Source: Methanosarcina sp. 2.H.T.1A.6 (lineage in GTDB: Archaea > Halobacteriota > Methanosarcinia > Methanosarcinales > Methanosarcinaceae). Taken from it: a stretch of DNA of 64,000 nucleotides. The stretch covers positions 124,001 through 188,000 of the forward strand of contig NZ_JJOY01000030.1 of NCBI RefSeq assembly GCF_000979455.1, written 5' to 3'. A model generated the notes under the pieces. The model did no database searches and had not been told where the DNA came from. It worked only from the letters and a program-made list of their open reading frames with translations. The position numbers and the translations under genes are program-made. Every line of letters begins with the position of its first letter. Positions within the stretch are counted from its first letter, which is position 1. This document shows positions 26,267 to 35,330 of the stretch, one piece after another.

Positions 26267-26932
26267 ATGGACCACAAAATCAGCTCCTGAAGTACTGTAT
26301 AAGTAATATAGGTTAATAAATTTCTGTGACAGCCCACCCGAATAAATTCGCAGGCACCTATGGCCTTTCAACCAACGCTATTCTGCCCAGGAGCGAATAT
26401 TATTCTGGTCTCGCCAACACCGTTCAAAGTTTTACATGTAGAACTTCCCTACATAACTTCATACTTTAAGTTCAGAGCAAAGTCTAGCTGACCTACTTGA
26501 GCTTATTATGCTGATGGTAGCAAAAACTAGCCAATATAGAAAAGGACTGGGAGATAAATTAAGGTTTACAGGTAAACATTATCAAGAGAGTTTACGGCTG
26601 TATCCCGCCATAAAAATGACGGAGATTAGCCTCTACGCTCCGAAATATAATAAAGTAAATCTCTTTAAATTCTAACATTAGACTCTGGTTTCAATACATA
26701 GTTTATATTCCCCTTTTTCGTCTCAAAAATATCCCGCATTTGGGATAGTCGAGACCCTCACAGTATTTTCCTTTAGGCTGGAATTGAGAACATGATGAAC
26801 AATATTTACACTTTGTATGTAAGATAATGGATATTATACCCATATACAGACCCCCCATACATTCATAATATTAAATGTGCCCATGTATAATCAGATGGGT
26901 CCATATACATTAAACGTTGCATTGTTTCCTCT
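26267..26932. other. 665-bp intergenic region with no recognisable gene
   Basis: It includes the upstream part of the lipoprotein frame. I looked for transposase remnants and structured RNA and found nothing I can name. A segment at ~26580-26640 ('cggctgtatcccgccat...') could be an old mobile-element relic, but I cannot support it. Confidence 0.4.
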
Positions 26933-27187
26933 TCAAACCCGAATCGACCTTATTTCACTCGCTGATGCCCTTGCATTTCCTGAAGTGATCTCGGTTATTT
27001 TAAAGTATGGCAACCCCTGAATTGCTAGCTGGGCCATCGAGTACTCGATATCCGGAGTAGGTCCCTTAATCCTGAGAGGACTGGCTATGACGTTGAGCAG
27101 TTCCGCAAGGTTGGGGCTGTTCGACTTCCAGGTCCCGTCACTCTGTGTTTCAGCTGTAAAGATTTTCCATTCAATTTTCACGGACAT
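26933..27187 (-). CDS. uncharacterised small protein, 84 aa
   Basis: I do not recognise it. The product (MSVKIEWKIFTAETQSDGTW) is soluble and shows alternating hydrophobic residues compatible with a small beta-rich fold. ATG 27187 is preceded by gggag at good spacing. The upstream region contains the string ggagaata repeated three times. Coding-like composition and the ribosome-binding site support a real gene. Confidence 0.55.
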   Translation of the reverse strand: MSVKIEWKIFTAETQSDGTWKSNSPNLAELLNVIASPLRIKGPTPDIEYSMAQLAIQGLPYFKITEITSGNARASASEIRSIRV

Positions 27188-27605
27188 TAGTATTCTCCCA
27201 TATTCTCCCGTATTCTCCCCTTAAAAAAATGGTTATTCGGTCGAGCCAGTTGCTCAAAAAAATAAATTATCAGTACTCGAGCCTAAGTATTTTTATATGT
27301 TTTTACCTATAACTTTATATCACCGATGTAATTCGACTTTTCCCCTTTCAAAGCCTTGTTATTGACCAGAAAAAAATGCAGAATAATCTAAAAGGAAACT
27401 ACTTACTGCTGACTCAAGGGACAAAAATCATAAGTGTGCAGACTGAAAAAGAGATTTTTAAGCAGAGAGTTGTTTCAACCTAAATTGAGTTTATCCCACC
27501 CCTATCCAGCTCGGGAATAGCCGGCTCAGGAGCAGGAGTATTTATGTTAAAGAGGGCTCTTAGCGGCTCCCTTAAACAGGAAATTACGCATGCCTTTTTG
27601 CTGCC
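27188..27605. other. intergenic region, nothing identified
   Basis: AT-rich sequence with a possible TATA box near 27290 (ttttatatg) and no supported ORF or RNA gene. Confidence 0.4.
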
Positions 27606-28418
27606 TCACAGAAGACTCAGGAAATCCAGCACAATCCAATTAAATTCAGCAGGTTTTTCCATATTTGGCACGTGGGCGGTATCGGACATGAGAACCTTTT
27701 TTGCCCCTTTGATCTCGTTAGCAAGCAGGTCAGCAGCCCGCAGGATTTCAGGATTATCAAGAGAGCCAGCCATGAATAACGCAGGAACGGCGAGATCCCC
27801 AAGCCGCCCGGTGGCCGGCGGATTGAGCGGATTAAGCGGGTTGGCGTCGGCTATGGCCCAGGTTCCATTCTTGACCGGAATCCGGTTCATCTCAGTTGCC
27901 CGCTGACGGACGCGAGAGTCGACCTGCTCCGGCTGACGGAAACTGCCATCAACCCAGAGACGGATCTGCAGGTCACTTACGCGGTTCAGATCTCCCTGTT
28001 CGAGAGCCTGCAGCATCTCCAGAAGCTGAGAGGGAGGGGCGCCCCTCATTTCAAAGCCTCCAGGAGTCCCACTGACAACGATCAGCGACAGCACCATATC
28101 AGGGTGCTCGAGAGTAAAATCAATGGCTATTTCTCCCCCCATGGAGCAGCCCAATACATGTGCACGTTCAATACCGAGTTCCTGAAGCAAGCGGTACAAA
28201 TCCTGACGGCGGGAAACAGGCCCTGTTGCAGGATCGGATTTTCCGAACCCGCGCATATCAAAACGAAGAACCCTGTAATGCTGTATAAAAGCGTCCCACT
28301 GCCCATCCCACATGCGGCTGTCAACAAAGCCCGCATGGATGAGCACGAGCACCTCACCCTTTCCCTCAATTTCATAGTAGAGTTTCCCGTCTCCGGGGTC
28401 AACGTATCCGGTAGTCAT
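27606..28418 (-). CDS. alpha/beta-fold hydrolase
   Basis: A 270-residue alpha/beta hydrolase. The oxyanion region is 'VLIHAGFVDSRMWD', the nucleophile elbow 'LGCSMGGEIAID' (Ser), and the catalytic His 'DTAHVPNMEKP'; the Asp is probably in 'FMAGSLDNPE'. Many relatives are esterases or lactonases; the substrate is unknown. It is slightly more GC-rich than the flanks, and the sequence looks bacterial in style, so past transfer is possible. It is cytoplasmic and monocistronic. Confidence 0.9.
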   Translation of the reverse strand: MTTGYVDPGDGKLYYEIEGKGEVLVLIHAGFVDSRMWDGQWDAFIQHYRVLRFDMRGFGKSDPATGPVSRRQDLYRLLQELGIERAHVLGCSMGGEIAIDFTLEHPDMVLSLIVVSGTPGGFEMRGAPPSQLLEMLQALEQGDLNRVSDLQIRLWVDGSFRQPEQVDSRVRQRATEMNRIPVKNGTWAIADANPLNPLNPPATGRLGDLAVPALFMAGSLDNPEILRAADLLANEIKGAKKVLMSDTAHVPNMEKPAEFNWIVLDFLSLL

Positions 28419-28595
28419 GTTCTCTTATGCACCTCCCCTGTAATTTCAGCCCTGATTCCTATTTTGATGGATATTTCATTTTTATTGTTTGAACCCGGAC
28501 TCCTTTATTATAGTGTGTTTTCTCTTATTATCGTGTTTTCTCTTATTATCGTGTCTTCTCTTTATCGGGTCTTAATCCCGGCATTAATCCTGCTC

Positions 28596-30833
28596 TTAAT
28601 CCGGGTCTTTTTCCTTTCTGATTCTTGCATATATCTTCCGACCAGATTTTTTCAGCAGGTAGTTCAGACTTTCTTTTGATATCGGCTTTGATTTTTTAAC
28701 TATCATTACCGGCTTTCTGGAATGTCTGGCAATCCTCTGAGAGAGGGTACCGAGCAAAGAAATCTTAAATCTCTCGCTTGAATCGCCAATAATTGTCAGG
28801 TCGTAGCCGTTTGAAACTTCCAGTATGGCATCTTCTATAGAGTATCTTTCAAGCAGTTTGAAGCTGGCAGGTATAGAAGTTATCTTTTTGACCAGCCCAT
28901 CAAGTTCTTCAGTAATTTTTGCCTTTTTGTCCGGGTCTTCATCAGGGCTGATAATGCTGATTATTCTAATTGAAGCCCCGGTATTTGCAGCGAGTTTTTT
29001 TGCAAGATAAAGGCCGTGTACCGAATTTTCTCTTCCGTTATATGCTACAAGGATTTTCTTGATGCTGTCAGGTAGATGTCCTTTTAATAGAGCAATCTGG
29101 CTTTTTGAGGACAGAAGAACATCATTTGTTACGTCTCCTAGTGAGTACTTGAACCTCTTAGATTCGTGCCAGCCCATAATAATTATGTCTGCGTTCTCTA
29201 TTTCAGCCTGTTCAATAATTGAATTTGAGATTTTGTGGTCAAACGCAATGATAAATTCCCTTTTATTTCCGAATTTTGCAGGGTATTGCTCAAAATCTTC
29301 CTGGAAACGACAGTCCATCTCTATCTTTTTCTCATGGTAGGCTTCCTGAACTACCATTAAGGTTGTCTGGCGCGGAACTTCAATTATGTGCAGGCAAATT
29401 ATCTCACTTCCCAGGAAATCTGCCAGCTTCAGAAGGTCTCGTTCATGCCCCGGATTGGAAACTGGCACAAGTACCCTGCCAACAGAAACCGGTTCAATGC
29501 TCACTCTTTCTACATTATTTTCCAGCAGGTCAAACAGGTTATATGCTGGCATGGCTTTGTCTTTTCCATAGAACATGTACCAGCCGGCTCCGGCAAATAT
29601 CATTAATACGGTAAACAGTAAAGGTAAACCACCAAGAAGAGGCAGCAATAATATGCTCCCGACAACCCCGAATATTTGCGTGAAAGGATAGAAGGGATCG
29701 CGGAATGTTGGTTCATATCCGGGTAAAGTCCGTTTTCGGAGGATGATTACTGCCATATTGAGCAGGATAAATATCAAAATGTTAAAAGCCCCACCAAGTC
29801 TTGCCAGCTGCTCTATGTTGAAAAAAAACAGGAGTGAAACCATTACAGTTCCGGTGACCAGTATAGCATTGTGAGGAGTCTCATACTTTTTATGGATCAT
29901 GACAAACCATTCTGGCATCAGCGCATCTCTGCTCATTGCAAAAGGAAACCTGGAAGATGACAATATGGCGCCGTTGGCTGTGGAAAGCGTTGCAAGCAGG
30001 GCAGCAAAGGCAATGAAGAATTTCCCGGTGTCTCCTGAAATCAGGCCTGCGATATCCGCCAGCGGAGTGACCGTTGTTACTGCTCCTTCAGGACCTGAAA
30101 ATCCTACAGTTACTGCCATTATACCGACATAAAAGAGAGTTACTACAACCGCTGAAGCGATAAACGCCCTCGGTAAGTTCTTTGATGGGTTTTTAACTTC
30201 CTCGGAGACCGCGGCGGCTTCTGCGAGTCCCAGGTAAGATATGAAAATAATCCCTGTTGTAGTGAATATCGACATTATCCCATGCGGAGCTACCGGGACA
30301 AAATTATCCGGCTTGACCAGGAGAGATACTTTTCCTATGAATAGAACCAGTATTACCAGTAAAATAACAACAATAAAGTTCTGCAGGGAACCACTGCTTT
30401 TTGCACCGCGGTAATTAATTACTAACAGAAGCACTCCTGTAATAGCTGCGACTAAATAGAGCGGTAGAGGGTAAAAGACCTGAGAATACTCTGCAAGCCC
30501 TATGAGTGCAAACGTGCCTTTGAATACCAGCGCCAGCCAGGAGCCGAGCCCGATTACTGCGCCAAATGCGGCTCCCATTGTCCTGCTGATATAGTAATAG
30601 CTGCCGCCTGCCACAGGCATGCCTGTTGCCAGCTCTGACATGCTGATTGCTGTAGCTATTGAAATGAGCCCGCCCAGCAAAAATGAGATTATTGCTCCTG
30701 AACCTGCATTTGCTACGGCTATTCCGGGAAGAATGAATATTCCTGCTCCTATCATTGTTCCGGTGGCTATTGCAAAAGTTGAGAAAAAACCCAGGCTGCG
30801 CCCCAGCCTTTCCGTTGTTTCAACTGGCGCCAT
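28596..30833 (-). CDS. APC-family amino acid transporter fused to two universal-stress (UspA) domains
   Basis: 745 residues. The first ~430 form about 12 membrane helices with the APC signature near the N-terminus ('GTMIGAGIFILPGIAVANAG'). The remaining ~300 residues are two tandem UspA domains, ending 'LGTLSQRIARHSRKPVMIVK'. The fusion occurs in methanogens and in some bacteria. The Usp domains are thought to regulate transport by binding nucleotide in the cytoplasm. The transported amino acid or amine cannot be read from the sequence. No neighbouring gene is obviously related. Confidence 0.92.
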   Translation of the reverse strand: MAPVETTERLGRSLGFFSTFAIATGTMIGAGIFILPGIAVANAGSGAIISFLLGGLISIATAISMSELATGMPVAGGSYYYISRTMGAAFGAVIGLGSWLALVFKGTFALIGLAEYSQVFYPLPLYLVAAITGVLLLVINYRGAKSSGSLQNFIVVILLVILVLFIGKVSLLVKPDNFVPVAPHGIMSIFTTTGIIFISYLGLAEAAAVSEEVKNPSKNLPRAFIASAVVVTLFYVGIMAVTVGFSGPEGAVTTVTPLADIAGLISGDTGKFFIAFAALLATLSTANGAILSSSRFPFAMSRDALMPEWFVMIHKKYETPHNAILVTGTVMVSLLFFFNIEQLARLGGAFNILIFILLNMAVIILRKRTLPGYEPTFRDPFYPFTQIFGVVGSILLLPLLGGLPLLFTVLMIFAGAGWYMFYGKDKAMPAYNLFDLLENNVERVSIEPVSVGRVLVPVSNPGHERDLLKLADFLGSEIICLHIIEVPRQTTLMVVQEAYHEKKIEMDCRFQEDFEQYPAKFGNKREFIIAFDHKISNSIIEQAEIENADIIIMGWHESKRFKYSLGDVTNDVLLSSKSQIALLKGHLPDSIKKILVAYNGRENSVHGLYLAKKLAANTGASIRIISIISPDEDPDKKAKITEELDGLVKKITSIPASFKLLERYSIEDAILEVSNGYDLTIIGDSSERFKISLLGTLSQRIARHSRKPVMIVKKSKPISKESLNYLLKKSGRKIYARIRKEKDPD

Positions 30834-31033
30834 ATATATCCCCGTCTTTCAAGACTCCAGAATAGGTAAACCAAGCTCTGCATAAATACTCAGTTTACAA
30901 GTATGTTTACAATTTTGATAATACATTTCCGCACCATGCATCCGGGCAGGCAACGAGAGTCCAAATCCCTGCTTAATTGATCCGGCTGTCGAATAAAAAT
31001 CTCCGAAAAACGTCATTATCCTCCGGCAGTACA

Positions 31034-31070
31034 GTTTCAATCCGTTTTTTAGCGGGTCTTGCTACAGTTT
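31034..31070. repeat. solitary 37-bp CRISPR-type repeat, copy a (degenerate)
   Basis: Begins gtttcaatcc and contains tcttgct. It matches the repeat pair at 37150-37259 except for scattered changes and a diverged 3' end. It precedes the 115-aa ORF by 180 bp. The surrounding gap 30834-31249 holds nothing else. Confidence 0.7.
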
Positions 31071-31249
31071 TATTTAGAGGAATAAAGCAACCTATATCTG
31101 ATCAAAAAGTTTCAATTATGCTTTAATGCCTCTTGTTTTCGAATAGTACATATAATTATCCGTCAGAGGTATATTAAAATCGAATAATCCGGACCAAAAC
31201 TGAATCCTAATAAAAAATAAGAGTCCTTATAGCTTGAAATCAGGGTAGA

Positions 31250-31597
31250 TCAGGGTTTATAGTATTCTTTTACACATCCTCCAAATAATTTTTTGGATCT
31301 TTCAAATCCTTCATAGATTCCATCTAAATGGTCCTGAGAATAATTTGGTTTTTCTTTAACTGCAATCGTATCTATCATCAGGTTAAATCTTTCCTGCAGC
31401 CTCTGTATCTTTACAGCCGGATCTTCCTCTGAAACGAGTGAAATAAATACTCCCACGTTTTCCTCAAAAGTATCTTTGGCTATCTCTAAACCTTCATTTA
31501 TTCCTTCTTTAAAATCTGAATAAGCCCGACTATCTTTATTCCTCTCGATTAAATCACTAAATCTTCGAACTGTCTTTGTAATTAGTAGTTGATCCAA
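31250..31597 (-). CDS. uncharacterised helical protein, 115 aa
   Basis: I do not recognise the family. It is a soluble, charged, all-helical protein (MDQLLITKTVRRFSDLIERN) with heptad-like spacing. Two related-looking segments, 'YSDFKEGINEGLEIAKDTFE' and 'DHLDGIYEGFERSKKLFGG', suggest an internal duplication (Y..F..G...G.E.AK..F). It sits between repeat copies a and b of the 37-bp family. It is probably a real gene. Confidence 0.6.
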   Translation of the reverse strand: MDQLLITKTVRRFSDLIERNKDSRAYSDFKEGINEGLEIAKDTFEENVGVFISLVSEEDPAVKIQRLQERFNLMIDTIAVKEKPNYSQDHLDGIYEGFERSKKLFGGCVKEYYKP

Positions 31598-31651
31598 ATT
31601 TTGCCCCTCCCTACAGAAATATAAAAAAGACCGTTAATACCATAACAAGAA

Positions 31652-31688
31652 GTTCAGATCCTTATTTTAGCGGATCTTGCTTTTGAAT
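31652..31688. repeat. solitary 37-bp CRISPR-type repeat, copy b (degenerate)
   Basis: Contains tccttattttag and ggatcttgct and ends ttttgaat. It lies 61 bp before copy c, close to a repeat-spacer period but longer than a normal spacer. Confidence 0.75.
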
Positions 31689-31749
31689 AATGGATTTGTT
31701 TAGTAGTCAATGAATTTAGTTATTAGCATCAATACTTATAGGTATTTTC

Positions 31750-31786
31750 GTTTCAATCCCGGATTTAGGGGATCTTGCTCGCGAAT
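31750..31786. repeat. solitary 37-bp CRISPR-type repeat, copy c
   Basis: Begins gtttcaatcc and ends ttgctcgcgaat, as in the arrayed copies. It is 17 bp past the stop codon of the acyltransferase. Confidence 0.85.
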
Positions 31787-31803
31787 ATAAAAAATAATTT
31801 GAA

Positions 31804-33036
31804 TTATTTGAATAATTTATTATATATTGAAAAAATAGCGCTCGACAGATGTTCCTGCTTTATGTGTCCGGCCCCGCCGCGTCCGCAAGAATTAACCAGC
31901 CAATTGTAAAAGAGCTTCGATAATTCCACACCCGCCGTGTCGACGTACTTATAGAATAGATAGCTCAACGGAATTATTAAAAATAACGACAGGATGCATG
32001 AAATTAAAACAGCTGCGCCATATGGCAATACCGGGTACAGGACGAGGAACAGTGCACAGGTGAAACTGCTTATCACCAGGAAATGTACCAGGTACAGAGA
32101 GTAGGAGATTTTCCCGAGGAAAACCGGCACGGGAGATGAAAAAAAGTTTTGCAGCCGTCGGCTGTTCAATAAGACATACATCATCATGCCGGCGCCTAGA
32201 ATATGATAGGTAACCTTTGGGGTTTGGAAGAAACCGGTATTAAGAAAACCGTATAAAGAACCGTTTGTCACAGGGCTTATAGGGTACGACCCGAGAAACA
32301 ACCCCGAAACCAGTATAATAGATAGTATTATTTTATTACCTGTTTTAAATACCGGGGTCTCATTGTTGAACGTGTCGGCGAACACCATTCCAATTATAAA
32401 AGCCAGATAATAAGAGTTTAAGAAAAGCACGGCTGCGGCAAGATAGAATGTCCAGCGGTTGCGTATCGACCCGAACAGCAATGCCATTGCGAAAACGAGC
32501 ATCGATCCAAAAAATTCGATTTTCATGGTCCATAAAACCGGGTTGTAGGAGGTCTTGCCGCCTACAAAAAACGACCCCCACACAGCCTGTTTAACCGCAT
32601 CGACGATGCCTGGCGTAAAGTTCCAGTAGTCGCGGTAATTGCTGCCTGCGGAAATTACCATCGTTTCGAGATAATAACGGTATAATCCGGCTGATGCCAG
32701 TAAGTACGAGAGCATTACTACTGCAAATACCGGAATAAACAATCTGAGATATCGGCGCACTGCGCTGCTTATAATTACGCCGTTTTCCTTCGTTTTAAAA
32801 TATTTATGGGTTAATACGTAGCCGCTCAGGACGAAGAAGATGCACACTGAAAAGTTGCCAGCGCCAATTAATCCTAAGGGTGTGCTCGAAAAAAGCCGGT
32901 CAAGGTTTCCGAAATGCGAAGGCAGCTGACTACCATAGATCATGCCCGGGGCTAATGCGACAAAGAAATGCATTATCATGACATTAACCGCAGCTATACC
33001 TCGCAACCCATCGAGGTAGGTGATCTTCCCGGCCAT
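31804..33036 (-). CDS. membrane acyltransferase (acyltransferase-3 / OafA-like)
   Basis: A 410-residue protein with ~10 membrane helices. The family opening is 'YLDGLRGIAAVNVMIMHFFV', with the essential His and the Arg of 'DGLRG'. 'FFVLSGYVLTHKYF' and 'FLGKISYSLYLVHFLV' are also typical. These enzymes O-acetylate or succinylate cell-surface polysaccharides and other extracytoplasmic glycoconjugates. It fits snugly between 37-bp repeat copies c and d, with no other gene. That bracketing and the absence of sugar genes nearby suggest a mobile or acquired gene. Confidence 0.9.
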   Translation of the reverse strand: MAGKITYLDGLRGIAAVNVMIMHFFVALAPGMIYGSQLPSHFGNLDRLFSSTPLGLIGAGNFSVCIFFVLSGYVLTHKYFKTKENGVIISSAVRRYLRLFIPVFAVVMLSYLLASAGLYRYYLETMVISAGSNYRDYWNFTPGIVDAVKQAVWGSFFVGGKTSYNPVLWTMKIEFFGSMLVFAMALLFGSIRNRWTFYLAAAVLFLNSYYLAFIIGMVFADTFNNETPVFKTGNKIILSIILVSGLFLGSYPISPVTNGSLYGFLNTGFFQTPKVTYHILGAGMMMYVLLNSRRLQNFFSSPVPVFLGKISYSLYLVHFLVISSFTCALFLVLYPVLPYGAAVLISCILSLFLIIPLSYLFYKYVDTAGVELSKLFYNWLVNSCGRGGAGHIKQEHLSSAIFSIYNKLFK

Positions 33037-33068
33037 ATATATCGCTCAAAGTGTATTATTGAACTGTT

Positions 33069-33105
33069 TTTATATACCTTGTTTTAATGTATCTTGATTG
33101 CGAAT
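33069..33105. repeat. solitary 37-bp CRISPR-type repeat, copy d (degenerate)
   Basis: The 3' half matches the family (ccttgttttaatgtatcttg, then attgcgaat); the 5' ten bases have decayed. It lies 33 bp upstream of the acyltransferase start. Confidence 0.65.
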
Positions 33106-33161
33106 CAAAAGGCAAGAATCCATAATAACCTTTCTTTTTGTTTCAATTAACCTTTCTTTTT

Positions 33162-33197
33162 GTTTCAAGCCTTGTTTTAGGGATCTTGCTCGCAAAT
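33162..33197. repeat. solitary 37-bp CRISPR-type repeat, copy e
   Basis: Begins gtttcaagccttgttttag and ends cttgctcgcaaat, with one base missing in the centre. It lies 56 bp after copy d. The bases before it contain a 20-bp direct duplication ending gtttcaa (33127-33146 and 33149-33168). It lies 34 bp before the cupin start. Confidence 0.8.
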
Positions 33198-33231
33198 AAT
33201 TCTATATACAATTAAGCATATATTAAAAAAT

Positions 33232-33630
33232 ATGAAAGGATTTTCTATTGATATCGAAAAAGCCACTCTGGAAAATGACAATTTCCGCAAGGTGCTCTAT
33301 ACCTCAAAGCACAGCCAGCTGGTACTTATGAACCTCAAACCCGGGGAAGAAATCGGGATGGAAGTCCATGAGGAAAACGACCAGTTTTTCCGTTTCGAGA
33401 AAGGGCAAGGGAAGTGCATAATTGACGGCAACGAGCATGAACTCAGTGACGGGGTTGCAGTTATTGTGCCAGCCGGCGCACAGCACAACGTCATCAACAC
33501 TTCGGCAACTGAGGACCTGAAGCTCTATACGATCTACTCCCCGGCGCACCACAAGGACGGGATCGTGCGCGCCACGAAGGAAGAAGCCGAAGCCAATGAA
33601 GCGGAATTCGACGGAGTGACTACAGAATAA
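33232..33630 (+). CDS. cupin-domain protein
   Basis: A 132-residue single-domain cupin, unrelated in detail to the one at 12.3 kb. Motif 1 is 'GEEIGMEVHEENDQFFRFEK' (His and Glu ligands, one expected His replaced). Motif 2 is 'VPAGAQHNVIN'. The C-terminal tail 'ATKEEAEANEAEFDGVT' is typical of a widespread short cupin group in bacteria and methanogens. The substrate is unknown. It is in the + orientation, convergent with the phosphoesterase, and lies between repeat copies e and f. Confidence 0.88.
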   Translation: MKGFSIDIEKATLENDNFRKVLYTSKHSQLVLMNLKPGEEIGMEVHEENDQFFRFEKGQGKCIIDGNEHELSDGVAVIVPAGAQHNVINTSATEDLKLYTIYSPAHHKDGIVRATKEEAEANEAEFDGVTTE

Positions 33631-34013
33631 GCTCATAAAAAGCGGGAATCGATTAAGAAGCATTGAAAATGCAACAATCAAAATTGCGCTGGCGCACCCC
33701 GCTGCAAGCAACGGGGTATGTTCGTGCCACCGCTCTAAATTCCGTTAAAGTAGACAGTAACCCTAAAAAATCAGTTTGAGCAGAAGTTAACAGCCCAAAA
33801 ATGGAATTGATAAATCATATTATCATTAACGGTTACCGGGGAAGTTATCCATCCCCGCAGCAAGCTAGCGGGGTATTCGACTGAAATAAAAACGCTTTAT
33901 TTTTTACAAGCAGTATTACTTTTTATATCCAGACTTTTTTTATGTATAGAAGTGAAAGGCAGGGGTTTGTTTGCAGGCGTTGCGGGACCTGTTGAATTTG
34001 TATCCCAGTATTT

Positions 34014-34865
34014 TTACCCATTTTCCAGGATGACAATATTGATTTGCGGCCTGGCAAAAAACCGGATTGGTAAAAACGTGTTGCCGACGCCGTTGGAAAT
34101 CAAAGCCGTGGTTTTATCGGTTTTTACAATTCCAGTCCTGTATTTTTGTCCGTAATAGGAAGGCACGTATGGAGCCCATAATCCGAAAAATGTAATTTGC
34201 CCTCCATGAGTGTGGCCGGAGAACATCAGGTCGACTTTACTGGTTCTTAATTCTTCGGCAAAATCGGGCGTATGTGAAACTAAAATTACGAAATCATTTT
34301 CTTCAGCGTCTTTGATCAGTGGATCAATGTCAGAGTCACGGTTAAAGTACCAGCCTGTATTCCAGTCTATGCCCGCGATTTTAATTTTATCTTTGTCGAT
34401 TTCCAGCCACTCTGCTCTATCGCTCAATACAGTAATACCGGCCTTTTCCATGCACTTTACCGTGAGATCGTGATCTCCCCATTCGTCGTGATTTCCCGTA
34501 ACTCCGAAGACTCCCATTTTTGCTTTGAGTTTGGAAAGTTCTTCAAAACAGGGTTCGATGTATTCCGTATCTCCAGAAACATAATCTCCGCCGAGGATGA
34601 CGATGTCGGGGTCAAGCCTGTTTATTTTACTTACCAGGCCTGCGACTCTTTCTCTCTCGAAATATGGACCGTGATGAATATCGGAAATAAAAACGATTTT
34701 ATTGCCCACGAAATTTTGCGGCACATCGCTGTCGCTAATGACAGTTGTCTTTTTTTCAGTTAGATGTGGCTCAATAAAAGAATAGACAAAACAAGTTATC
34801 AAAAAGGCAAAGAGAATTACAAATACTTTTATAATTTTCAGGAGTTTTTCTTTTTTAGTTTTCAT
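34014..34865 (-). CDS. membrane-anchored metallophosphoesterase (YkuE/UDP-2,3-diacylglucosamine-hydrolase type fold)
   Basis: I choose ATG 34865 (MKTKKEKLLKIIKVFVILFA), which gives a short cytoplasmic stretch, one membrane helix at ~10-28 and an outward-facing enzyme domain. The open frame continues to 34988 without support. Calcineurin-type metal motifs are present in order: 'FISDIHHGPY', 'GGDYVSG', 'GNHDEW', 'SHTPDF' and 'GHTHGGQ'. The family cleaves phosphodiester or phosphomonoester bonds in cell-envelope molecules; the substrate is unknown. It is convergent with the cupin. Confidence 0.9.
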   Translation of the reverse strand: MKTKKEKLLKIIKVFVILFAFLITCFVYSFIEPHLTEKKTTVISDSDVPQNFVGNKIVFISDIHHGPYFERERVAGLVSKINRLDPDIVILGGDYVSGDTEYIEPCFEELSKLKAKMGVFGVTGNHDEWGDHDLTVKCMEKAGITVLSDRAEWLEIDKDKIKIAGIDWNTGWYFNRDSDIDPLIKDAEENDFVILVSHTPDFAEELRTSKVDLMFSGHTHGGQITFFGLWAPYVPSYYGQKYRTGIVKTDKTTALISNGVGNTFLPIRFFARPQINIVILENG

Positions 34866-35099
34866 AATTATGATGCGGACCCGTTTTCTTTGTGAAATCA
34901 AGAAGTTTGTGACAGGAACTCTAAAAGATCCTTGAAATTTTGATTTTATATTTGCACTATCGGAAAAATTATATATCTGACTTTGCATTTCACTTTATAG
35001 CGAATTGTTTCCGCAATGAAAGCCCAGGATGGGTTATTGTATTAGTAGACCTGCATTTATCATTTGCTTTTCTAACTTGTGGATTAATTTTATGAATAA

Positions 35100-35137
35100 G
35101 TGTCAATCCTTGTTTTAGTGGATCTTGCTTCTCAAAT
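35100..35137. repeat. solitary 37-bp CRISPR-type repeat, copy f
   Basis: Begins gtgtcaatcc, contains ttgttttagtggatcttgct and ends ctcaaat, one base longer than the consensus. It lies in the gap between the phosphoesterase and the RNB ribonuclease (34866-35330), which holds no other recognisable feature. Confidence 0.8.
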
Positions 35138-35330
35138 GGTTTGTCTGCTGCTATACCACCAAAAACAAAAGTCATACCAACCGAAAAGCTAACCATCAGA
35201 TTTCCAATCAAAACAGTCATTCAGGATCAGAAACGCAGCAGAAATAAAAAATAGGCATCTTTTACCACTCTTTTAATAACCAATATACATATAAGAAAAG
35301 CACACCAAATTTTTTCACCGAAGTGGTATT

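Noticed and set aside
26400-26660. Possible transposon relic upstream of the lipoprotein gene
   Set aside because: I could not find transposase codons, matching ends or a second copy in the window, so it is left as unassigned intergenic DNA.
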